From contig USBC01000031.1 in assembly GCA_900552845.1 (NCBI GenBank), positions 1-14,613 on the forward strand: a stretch of DNA of 14,613 nucleotides, read 5' to 3'. The stretch is from an uncultured Oscillospiraceae bacterium. GTDB lineage: Bacteria; Bacillota; Clostridia; Oscillospirales; Ruminococcaceae. The notes beneath the pieces were generated by a model that searched no databases, had not been told where the DNA came from, and saw only the letters and a program-made list of their open reading frames with translations. Made by a program: the position numbers and the translations under genes. Below are positions 1 through 6,488 of this stretch, piece after piece (the first letter of the stretch is position 1; every line of letters begins with the position of its first letter).

Positions 1-110
1 GCGGGGTCTAACCCGCCCCGGGGGGGTGGGGGCGGGGGGCGCCCGGGGCGGGCCGGGGGCGGGCGCGGCCGGGCGGCTGGGGGGGCGGGGCGCCCCTGCG
101 GGGCGCTCCC
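1..110. other. Extremely G-rich tract downstream of parC
   Basis: The plus strand is almost entirely G and C, with many runs of three to seven Gs in the first 90 bases. That is more than enough for G-quadruplex folding on the plus strand and gives a C-rich RNA if parC transcripts read through. It includes a perfect 7-bp hairpin, GCGCCCC/GGGGCGC around the loop TGC (90-106). No open reading frame here resembles a known protein. The hairpin lacks a following T tract on the minus strand, so it is not a canonical terminator, although it begins about 46 bases after the parC stop and could slow polymerase. The low complexity could also reflect sequencing difficulty. Confidence 0.6.
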
Positions 111-152
111 TCTCACCGGCGTAGCACAGCAGTCCTCCACCGGAACCTTCTC

Positions 153-2393
153 TTAAAGCTGAAGCTGCTCCCCTACCTCCAAATCCCGCACAATACCGCC
201 GGTGGCAGGCAGATTCTTGGTGCGCAGACGGTGGTCATTCGGCACCATGCCTGCCTCATAGGGTGCTGCCTCCACCACTCGTGCCCCCTTCTTGGAAAGG
301 GTCATAACCTGCACCCCCTGCGTATCGCGGGCAGCCTTGGGCAGAATCATCGCGGTATTGAAGATCAGCATACGGGAAGCCGAGGAGCGCAGCAGCAGCT
401 CTGCGTCCTGCGGCAGATAGGCAGCATACACCAGCGGTGATTTAGTGCTGAACGCACCGGTCAGCTTTTTGCGTCGGGTCTTGGTCTCGTAGCTTCCCAT
501 CTCCACCTTGGCAGCTTTTCCGTTTTCAAAGACGAACAGCATATAGCCCTCATACTTGGTATAAAGCGCCATATACACCGGCACCTCGCCGGTATCCATG
601 CCCAGCTTTCCGGCAACATAGTCGCCCATTACGCTTGCCTTAGTATCGTCAAATTCTGCCACGCGGGATTTATACACCTGTCCCAGATTGGTAAAGAACA
701 TCAGCTCGGCGGCATTGGTGGTATCCGCCTCCTGCATAATGGTGTCGCCCTCCTTGAGCTTCTGCTCACCGCTCATGCGCAGCGACTGCGGGGTGATCTT
801 CTTAAAATAGCCCTCACGGGTAAAGAAAACCCGCACCGGATAGTCCGGTACCTCCTCGTCAGGCTCCTCCTCAATCTGCTCCACCTCGTACAGCACCTCC
901 GTCTTGCGCGGAGCGCCGTACTCCTTGGCGATCTGGCGAAGCTGGTTGACAATAAGAGTATCTACCTTGCGGGGATTTTTCAGCGTGTCCTCCATCTCGG
1001 CTATCTCGCCGGTCAGGCTCTCTATCTCCTCGGTGCGCTTCAGGATATATTCGCGGTTGAGGTGACGCAGCTTAATCTCCGCCACATACTCCGCCTGCTG
1101 CTCATCAATGCCGAAGCCGATCATCAGGTTGGGGATAACCTCGGCTTCCTCCTCCGTCTCGCGGACGATCCTGACCGCCTTGTCAATGTCCAGCAGGATC
1201 TTTTTCAAGCCCTGCAAAAGATGCAGCTTTTTCTTTTTGCGCTGCAGGTCAAAGTAGAGACCGCGGCGGACGCACTCGCGGCGGAACGCCGTCCACTCCT
1301 CCAGCAGCTCACCAACGCCCAGTACACGGGGCGAACCGGCAATGAGAACATTGAAATTGCAGCTGAAGCTGTCCTCCAGCGGCGTCATGCGGAACAGCTT
1401 TTGCATCAGCTTGTCAGGGTCGGTACCGCGCTTGCAGTCAATGGTCAGCTTCAAGCCGCCCAGATCGGTCTCATCGCGCATATCGCTGATCTCCCGCACC
1501 TTCCCCTGCTTGATCTGATCAACGATCTTATCCATGATCGCCTCTACCGTCGCCGTGGGTGGGATCTGCGTGATCTCAATGCAGTTGTTGGATTTGTCGT
1601 AATTGTAGCGGCTGCGCACCCGCACGCTGCCCCGTCCGGTGGAATAGATCTTGTCCAGCTCCGCCTTATCGTACAGCAGGATCCCGCCGCCGGGGAAGTC
1701 CGGTGCGATCAGGGTATCTGCAATATTGTGCTGCGGATCACGAATCAGGGCTGCCGTCGTCTCACAGACCTCCGCCAGATTGAACGAGCAGATATTGCTC
1801 GCCATACCCACCGCAATGCCGGTATTGTTGTTCACCAGCACTGAGGGGAAGGTCACCGGCAGCAGCGTCGGCTCCTTCATGGAGTTATCGTAGTTATCCA
1901 CAAAGTCTACGGTATCCTTTTCAATATCCGCAAAGAGCTGCCCGCAGATCTTTTCCAGCCTTACCTCGGTATATCGGTCAGCAGCATAAGCCATGTCGCG
2001 GGAGTACGCCTTGCCGAAGTTGCCCTTGCTGTCCACAAAGGGCACCAGCAGCGTTTCGTTACCGCGCGCCATGCGTACCATCGTCTCATAGATGGCAGCA
2101 TCGCCATGGGGGTTCAGCTTCATGGTTTCTCCCACCACACGGGCAGATTTTGCCCTCGCTCCGGATAAAAGCCCCATTTTATACATTGTGTATAAAAGCT
2201 TGCGGTGCGCAGGCTTAAAGCCGTCGATCTCCGGGATTGCGCGGGAAACAATAACGCTCATGGCATAAGGCATATAGTTTTCCCGCAGCGTTTCGGTGAT
2301 CGGTTGGGCAACGATCTGCCCTGCCCCTTCGATATGTCCGCCCTTTACATTGCGGTGATCGATCCGCGGTTCCTTTTTCTTTTTGGGTGGCAC
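153..2393 (-). CDS. parC: DNA topoisomerase IV subunit A (ATP-hydrolysing type IIA topoisomerase, A subunit)
   Basis: This is the DNA-breaking subunit of a type IIA topoisomerase. With ParE it passes one duplex through another to decatenate daughter chromosomes. The 746-residue product has the winged-helix breakage-reunion domain (about 30-500). The active-site tyrosine is Y141 in RYTE, and an HGD motif lies at 96-98. A beta-pinwheel-like C-terminal domain spans about 515-746. No GyrA box (QRRGGKG type) is visible, which favours ParC over GyrA. The N-terminus is lysine-rich (PPKKKK). The quinolone-determining positions equivalent to GyrA 83 and 87 are Ala99 and Glu103. The start is GTG at 2393, supported by GGAGG eight bases upstream; no in-frame ATG fits as well. 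It is the last gene of parE-cinA-parC but is separated from cinA by a 188-base structured gap. The subunit assignment is firm; the ParC rather than GyrA name is likely, not proven. Confidence 0.93.
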   Translation of the reverse strand: MPPKKKKEPRIDHRNVKGGHIEGAGQIVAQPITETLRENYMPYAMSVIVSRAIPEIDGFKPAHRKLLYTMYKMGLLSGARAKSARVVGETMKLNPHGDAAIYETMVRMARGNETLLVPFVDSKGNFGKAYSRDMAYAADRYTEVRLEKICGQLFADIEKDTVDFVDNYDNSMKEPTLLPVTFPSVLVNNNTGIAVGMASNICSFNLAEVCETTAALIRDPQHNIADTLIAPDFPGGGILLYDKAELDKIYSTGRGSVRVRSRYNYDKSNNCIEITQIPPTATVEAIMDKIVDQIKQGKVREISDMRDETDLGGLKLTIDCKRGTDPDKLMQKLFRMTPLEDSFSCNFNVLIAGSPRVLGVGELLEEWTAFRRECVRRGLYFDLQRKKKKLHLLQGLKKILLDIDKAVRIVRETEEEAEVIPNLMIGFGIDEQQAEYVAEIKLRHLNREYILKRTEEIESLTGEIAEMEDTLKNPRKVDTLIVNQLRQIAKEYGAPRKTEVLYEVEQIEEEPDEEVPDYPVRVFFTREGYFKKITPQSLRMSGEQKLKEGDTIMQEADTTNAAELMFFTNLGQVYKSRVAEFDDTKASVMGDYVAGKLGMDTGEVPVYMALYTKYEGYMLFVFENGKAAKVEMGSYETKTRRKKLTGAFSTKSPLVYAAYLPQDAELLLRSSASRMLIFNTAMILPKAARDTQGVQVMTLSKKGARVVEAAPYEAGMVPNDHRLRTKNLPATGGIVRDLEVGEQLQL

Positions 2394-2462
2394 GTGCGCT
2401 TCCTCCCTTGACTAAATATTTTGCAAACTTCTTTTTATGTTTTTTCGGATTCTCCCGGATAA

Positions 2463-2545
2463 GCGCCCGCAGAGCGTTTCGGCTTCGCCGAAACCGGCGG
2501 ACTCCGTCCGCCGAGCCCACCTGCGGCGGGCTGCCCTGCGGGCGC
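2463..2545 (-). other. Predicted four-way-junction RNA or repeat element in the cinA-parC gap
   Basis: A perfect 10-bp stem (2463-2472 with 2536-2545) encloses three consecutive hairpins. The first is GTTTCGGC/GCCGAAAC with a 3-base loop (2476-2494). The second is CGGCGGA/TCCGCCG with a 5-base loop (2495-2513). The third is a 7-position stem at 2515-2531. In the third stem one pair is A-C on the plus strand but G-U on the minus strand, so the fold is fully paired only in RNA made in the direction of parC. The layout is cloverleaf-like but has no tRNA signature. I do not recognise it. It could be a cis-acting element controlling parC, a processing site, or a copy of a palindromic intergenic repeat. 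No U tract follows, so it is not an intrinsic terminator. Confidence 0.6.
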
Positions 2546-2581
2546 CTTTCTCCGGTCTTGCGCAAAATCCAAAAATTATTT

Positions 2582-3835
2582 TTAATCGTAGTGCCCTGCC
2601 GCACGCAGAATCAGCGACAATGCCTTCTGCGCAGCAAAGTGACGGATCAGCTGCCTTGCGTCGGCGTCGTGCCGGTCAATAAACAAGCGGCTGACATGGC
2701 TGTAACGGTCGCTTTCCACCGCCACAAAAACCAGACCGACCGGCTGACCCTCGCTGGCGGAGGGACCGGCGTTTCCGGTCACCCCGATGCCGATATCCGC
2801 CCCCGATCTCCGGCGGACGGCTTTTGCCATGGCAGCGGCGGTCTCGGCGCTCACAGCAGTATGCCGCTCGATCACGGCAGGGTCAACACCCAGCACCTCG
2901 GCTTTTACCGTGTTATTGTAGCTTACAATGCCGCAGCCGAATACCGCAGAGGCGCCGGGCACTTCGGTCAGTCGGGCGGCAACCATGCCGCCGGTACAGC
3001 TTTCCGCCGTAGCAACGGTCAAGCCCTTCTGACGCAGCATTTGCACCGCCGCCGTTTGCAGGTTCGGCACATCAATGCCATAGCAGTAGTCCCCTGCCGC
3101 CGCCAGTATTTTATCGATCGCCGGCTGTAATAGCGCTTCGGCGTCCTCTCCCTCCGGCAGGGCAGCCGTCACCCGCAGCTTTACCTCGCCGGTTCCGGCG
3201 TAAGGGGCAAAGGTGGGGTTGGTGCTTTCCGCCATCAGCCCGTGCAGCTTATATTCCAGCTCGGATTCCCCGATTCCGTAAATGTGCAGCTCGTGGCTCA
3301 CCAGCCGCTGCCCCCCTTGCAAAAGGTGCGGCAGCAGCTCGTTTTGCAGCATGGGACGCATCTCCCGCGGCGGTCCCGGCAGCACAGCGATCTGCTTGCC
3401 GTCCGCCTCCGTCAGGCAGCCGGGAGCAGTACCATTGGGGTTGCGCAGCACAATGCAGTCCTCCGGCAGCCATGCCTGCTTTTCATTGGTCGGTGCCATT
3501 TTCCGGTGCGCGCGGGCAAAGTACTCCTTGATCTCCTTCAGGCATTCCGGGTGCAGCACCAGCTTTTTGCCCATGCAGGCGGCGACGGTCTCTTTGGTCA
3601 GGTCATCGTAGGTAGGCCCCAGCCCGCCGGTGGTGATCACCAGGTCGGCGCGGGAAAGTGCCAGCTTCAGCGCCTCCTCCAGCCGCTTCGGGTTATCCCC
3701 CACCACACTGCTGTGATACAGGTTCCACCCGATGCCCGTCAGCGCCGCCGCGATCTCGGTGGCGTTGGTATTCAGGGTACTGCCCATCAAAAGCTCGGTG
3801 CCTACACAGATGATCTCTGCGGTCTTGCCCTGCAT
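2582..3835 (-). CDS. cinA: CinA: competence/damage-inducible protein A with C-terminal NMN deamidase domain
   Basis: The full-length 417-residue CinA has two domains. The N-terminal molybdopterin-binding-fold domain (COG1058 type, about 5-170) carries VGTELLMG (11-18), TGGLGPTYDDLTKE (69-82) and LPGPPREM (152-159). In the family this domain is linked to ADP-ribose pyrophosphatase activity. The C-terminal PncC domain (about 260-415) hydrolyses nicotinamide mononucleotide to the acid form in NAD salvage. It shows the AESCTGG motif (277-283, catalytic Ser279) and GVTGNAGP (351-358), where Asn355 replaces the usual aliphatic residue. The ATG start at 3835 has a weak GAGGG upstream and lies 27 bases after the parE stop, so it is probably translated from the parE transcript. 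Its position between two topoisomerase subunit genes is notable. Whether it serves competence, DNA-damage response or only NAD recycling cannot be told from sequence. Confidence 0.95.
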   Translation of the reverse strand: MQGKTAEIICVGTELLMGSTLNTNATEIAAALTGIGWNLYHSSVVGDNPKRLEEALKLALSRADLVITTGGLGPTYDDLTKETVAACMGKKLVLHPECLKEIKEYFARAHRKMAPTNEKQAWLPEDCIVLRNPNGTAPGCLTEADGKQIAVLPGPPREMRPMLQNELLPHLLQGGQRLVSHELHIYGIGESELEYKLHGLMAESTNPTFAPYAGTGEVKLRVTAALPEGEDAEALLQPAIDKILAAAGDYCYGIDVPNLQTAAVQMLRQKGLTVATAESCTGGMVAARLTEVPGASAVFGCGIVSYNNTVKAEVLGVDPAVIERHTAVSAETAAAMAKAVRRRSGADIGIGVTGNAGPSASEGQPVGLVFVAVESDRYSHVSRLFIDRHDADARQLIRHFAAQKALSLILRAAGHYD

Positions 3836-3862
3836 TGTCTCGCCCTCTTTTTCTTGCGATTC

Positions 3863-5854
3863 TTACGAAATATCCGCCATTTCCAGATACATGCTGCCAT
3901 TTTCGGCAATATAATCCTTGCGTCCCTGCAGGTTATCGCCCAGCAGCAGGTCAAACATCTTGGCGGTCTCCTCCACATCGGCGGCAGTCACCCGGATCAG
4001 CCGTCTGGTTTCCGGGTTCATGGTGGTCAGCCACATCATCTCGGCTTCGTTCTCACCCAGTCCCTTGCTGCGCTGCAGGGTATAGCCGGTCTTGGCACCC
4101 TCCAGATCGCGACAGATCTTTACCTTTTCTGCGTCGCTGTATGCAAAGTAGGTATCATTCTTTGCGGTGATCTCATAAAGCGGAGACTCCGCAATATACA
4201 CATAGCCTTCGTTAATGAGGGTCGGCGTCAGCCGGTACAGCATGGTCAAAATCAGCGTGCGGATCTGGAAGCCGTCCACATCGGCATCGGTGCAGATGAC
4301 GATCTTGTTCCAGCGCAGGTTTTCCAGCGAAAAGGAATTCAGCTCCTTGTTGCTCTTGGCGGAAACCTCCACACCGCAGCCCAATACCTTCAAAACATCG
4401 GTGATGATATCGCTTTTGAAGATTCGGGTATAGTCCGCTTTCAGGCAGTTGAGGATCTTGCCGCGCACCGGCATGATTGCTTGGAACTCACTGTCCCGCC
4501 CCATTTTGCAGCTTCCCAGTGCCGAATCGCCCTCCACGATGTAAATCTCCCGAAGGGAGGTATCGCGGGTGCGGCAGTCCACAAATTTTTCGACGCGGTT
4601 GGCAAGGTCAATGCTGCCCGCTAGCTTTTTCTTGAGGTTAAGACGGGTCTTTTCGGCGTTTTCACGGCTGCGCTTGTTGATAAGCACCTGCTCGCCGATT
4701 CGGGCGGCGTCATCGGGGTTTTCGATGAGATAGACCTCCATCTGGTGCTTGAGGAACTCGGTCATGCACTCGTAGATGAACTGGTTGGTGATGGATTTTT
4801 TGGTCTGGTTTTCATAGGAGGACTGGGTGGAAAAGCTGGAGGATACCAGCACCAGACAGTCCTGCACATCTTGAAAGGTGATTTTGCTCTCGTTTTTCAG
4901 GTACTTGTTGTTGTTTTTCAGCCATGCGTCAATCTGATTGACCAGTGCCACCTTGACGGCGCGCTCCGGCGATCCGCCATGCTCCAAAAAGCTGGAATTG
5001 TGGTAATATTCCGTGATGCTTGTGTGGTTGGAAAAGCAGAGCGCCACCCCCAGCTTCACACGATACTCGTCCCTATCCTCACGGTCACGGCCGGTGCGTT
5101 CCCCTGTCCAGTACTGCACGGGAGTCAAGGGTTTTTCCCCTGCCAGCTCCTCGCAGTAGTCCTTTATCCCGTTTTCGTAAAAGAAGGTCTGCTCTGCAAA
5201 GGACTTGTCCTGCTGGTCGCGCAGCAAAAACTCCACGCCGGGGTTGACCACCGCCTGCCGCTTCAGTACATCGGTGTAGTAGGAAAGCGGAATGGCAATA
5301 TCGGTAAAGACCTCCAGATCCGGCTTCCAGCGGATTTTGGTACCGGTCTGTCTGCCGGTGTAGGGCTCGGTTTTCAGTCCGCCGATATTTTCGCCCTTTT
5401 CAAAGTGGAGGTTGTAGCGTTTGCCGTCCCGCAGCACCTCCACGTCCATGTATTCCGAAGAATACTGGGTCGCGCAGGAGCCGAGGCCGTTAAGCCCCAA
5501 AGCATATTCATAGTTGCCGTCGCCGGTGCTGTCATATTTGCCGCCGGCGTACAGCTCGCAAAAGACCAGCTCCCAGTTGTAGCGCTGCTCCTTGGGGTTG
5601 TAGTCCACCGGGCAGCCACGCCCAAAGTCCTGTACCTCCACGCTGCCATCGGCATAGCGGGTGGTAATGATCTTTTTTCCGTAGCCCTGCCGTGCCTCGT
5701 CTATGGCATTGGAAAGGATTTCAAATACCGAATGCTCGCAGCCCTCCAGCCCATCGGAGCCAAAAATGACGCCCGGGCGCTTTCTGACACGGTCGGCGCC
5801 CTTTAGGGTGGAAATACTTTCGTTGCCGTATTCTTTTTTTGCTTTTGCTGCCAT
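3863..5854 (-). CDS. parE: DNA topoisomerase IV subunit B (type IIA topoisomerase ATPase subunit)
   Basis: This is the ATPase and TOPRIM subunit partnering ParC. The GHKL ATPase domain (about 15-220) shows FEILSNAIDEA (44-54, catalytic Glu45) and DFGRGCPVD (76-84). The ATP-lid region contains AGGKYDST (103-110) and GLNGLG (120-125). The transducer domain follows. The TOPRIM domain has EGDSALGS (441-448) with catalytic Glu441, PVRGKILN (462-469) and DADVDG (523-528), so the metal-binding acidic residues are intact. GDSALG and DVDGFQI differ from the usual GDSAGG and DVDGAHI; I recall this form from other Clostridia. At 663 residues it lacks the long insert of enterobacterial GyrB. The ATG start at 5854 follows GGGGGA with a 6-base spacer and a strong promoter 36-64 bases upstream. 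It is the first gene of parE-cinA-parC. Confidence 0.93.
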   Translation of the reverse strand: MAAKAKKEYGNESISTLKGADRVRKRPGVIFGSDGLEGCEHSVFEILSNAIDEARQGYGKKIITTRYADGSVEVQDFGRGCPVDYNPKEQRYNWELVFCELYAGGKYDSTGDGNYEYALGLNGLGSCATQYSSEYMDVEVLRDGKRYNLHFEKGENIGGLKTEPYTGRQTGTKIRWKPDLEVFTDIAIPLSYYTDVLKRQAVVNPGVEFLLRDQQDKSFAEQTFFYENGIKDYCEELAGEKPLTPVQYWTGERTGRDREDRDEYRVKLGVALCFSNHTSITEYYHNSSFLEHGGSPERAVKVALVNQIDAWLKNNNKYLKNESKITFQDVQDCLVLVSSSFSTQSSYENQTKKSITNQFIYECMTEFLKHQMEVYLIENPDDAARIGEQVLINKRSRENAEKTRLNLKKKLAGSIDLANRVEKFVDCRTRDTSLREIYIVEGDSALGSCKMGRDSEFQAIMPVRGKILNCLKADYTRIFKSDIITDVLKVLGCGVEVSAKSNKELNSFSLENLRWNKIVICTDADVDGFQIRTLILTMLYRLTPTLINEGYVYIAESPLYEITAKNDTYFAYSDAEKVKICRDLEGAKTGYTLQRSKGLGENEAEMMWLTTMNPETRRLIRVTAADVEETAKMFDLLLGDNLQGRKDYIAENGSMYLEMADIS

Positions 5855-5889
5855 GGCAAATCCCCCATATCTCGTAGTTTACCAATTCT

Positions 5890-5918
5890 ATTGTACCAAT
5901 ATTTTGGGCGTGGGTCAA
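5890..5918 (-). promoter_or_regulatory. Sigma-A promoter of the parE-cinA-parC operon
   Basis: Read on the minus strand, -35 TTGACC (5913-5918) and -10 TACAAT (5890-5895) are separated by exactly 17 bases. The bases just before the -10 are TGG, giving an extended -10 (TGn). An A/T-rich stretch at about 5930-5944 lies where an UP element would sit. Transcription should begin near 5883, leaving a leader of about 30 bases before the parE ATG. This is the best promoter match in the window. Confidence 0.88.
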
Positions 5919-6005
5919 GGGTTGCGAACAAATTTTCTTTTTGCGTCCTCTCATTTTGCGGCATGGGGTGCCCTGCCGTCCGGTCGGGTAAAAAGCCTCG
6001 CGCGG

Positions 6006-6112
6006 GCGCGCGCATACAGGTGGGCAGGTACACGCGCACACGCACACGAGCCTTCTGAAGCTCTTCCACGCGGGCGCATACGTGCGGGCGCACGCATATA
6101 GGCACGCGCGCA
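6006..6112. repeat. Cluster of alternating purine-pyrimidine runs (Z-DNA-prone)
   Basis: Five perfect alternating purine-pyrimidine runs lie within 107 bases: 6006-6018 (13), 6028-6048 (21), 6074-6086 (13), 6088-6100 (13) and 6102-6112 (11). They are mostly CG and CA/TG steps, and words such as CGCGGGCG and GCGCATAC recur. Sequences of this kind can flip to left-handed DNA under negative supercoiling. The cluster starts about 90 bases upstream of the -35 box of a topoisomerase operon, which suggests, but does not show, a supercoiling-sensitive role. Confidence 0.7.
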
Positions 6113-6154
6113 GGAGGCAGCCGAAAAGCCCGAATTTGAAGCATATTTTTACAC

Positions 6155-6181
6155 ATTATGTCAGTTTTGGAGATCGGTCAA
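6155..6181 (-). promoter_or_regulatory. Possible second promoter upstream of parE
   Basis: On the minus strand an extended -10, TGA followed by CATAAT (5 of 6 consensus; -10 at 6155-6160), lies 15 bases from TTGACC (6176-6181). The spacer is short, but an extended -10 can compensate. A transcript from here would cross the alternating purine-pyrimidine tract and enter parE, giving a leader of roughly 290 bases, or would be an independent small RNA. There is no functional evidence. Confidence 0.35.
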
Positions 6182-6430
6182 GGGATCGGCAGAATCGTCC
6201 TGCTGCCTGCCTCTCCCCGAAACAAAATTGGTTCATTCCGGTATTCCCATCATTTCAAAGAGGAATATTCGGCGCCGGCAGGGCTGTCAAAACGGGCAGG
6301 CAAGAGTGGGATAGACCGCCGCCCGTTCACCACCAAGCGAAGCATAAAATTGCCCTCATCAACCGGCAACAGACAAGGTGAACAACGAAAAAAACAGCCC
6401 AACGCGGCAGGTATCCCCTGCGGCATAGCC

Positions 6431-6473
6431 AAACAAAGAAAGCCCCCGACAGGTGAAAACACGCTGTCGGGGG
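6431..6473 (-). terminator. Intrinsic terminator after ftsH
   Basis: A perfect 10-bp stem, CCCCCGACAG/CTGTCGGGGG (6443-6452 with 6464-6473), has an 11-base loop. On the minus strand it is followed by a T-rich tract (CTTTCTTTGTTT, 6442-6431). It begins 15 bases beyond the ftsH stop codon. This marks the end of the dnaB-tilS-hpt-ftsH transcript and separates it from the parE operon. Confidence 0.92.
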
Positions 6474-6488
6474 ACGGAAAAACGGGTA

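Larger units (their letters stand above)
5919..6430. other. Gene-free stretch between ftsH terminator and parE promoter
   Basis: About 510 bases hold no credible gene. The open frames present have no recognisable motif and either run into parE or ftsH out of frame or translate the low-complexity tract. Visible contents are: the alternating purine-pyrimidine cluster at 6006-6112; an extended -10 promoter-like site at 6155-6181 on the minus strand; an imperfect inverted repeat with arms TATTCC/GGAATA (6242-6247, 6262-6267) flanked by CCG/CGG; and a 7-bp inverted repeat AACGGGC/GCCCGTT (6291-6297, 6321-6327) with a 23-base loop. A small RNA or a diverged regulatory region is possible. I recognise no riboswitch, tRNA, tmRNA or 6S RNA. 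Confidence 0.6.

Noticed and set aside
90..106. A GC hairpin after parC as an intrinsic terminator
   Set aside because: The minus strand continues in C-rich sequence with no T tract, so it does not meet the usual form.
2215..2604. A 129-codon minus-strand frame across the cinA-parC gap
   Set aside because: It is a read-through of the hairpin element and overlaps the start of parC out of frame. The DNA structure explains the open frame.
3242..4624. A 460-codon plus-strand open frame spanning cinA and parE
   Set aside because: It crosses two real minus-strand genes and the gap between them, with low-complexity composition and no family resemblance.
153..5854. Naming the pair GyrA/GyrB
   Set aside because: The A subunit lacks a visible GyrA box and the pair has the divergent clostridial topoisomerase IV character. 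The alternative remains possible until the rest of the genome is checked for a second pair.
5803..6156. A 117-codon minus-strand frame between ftsH and parE
   Set aside because: It translates the alternating purine-pyrimidine tract into Arg/Val/Cys-rich sequence, crosses the parE promoter and enters parE out of frame.
6285..6290. A perfect TTGACA on the minus strand in the ftsH-parE gap
   Set aside because: The best -10 at 17 bases is TATTCC, only three matches and without an extended TGn, so I did not list it as a promoter.
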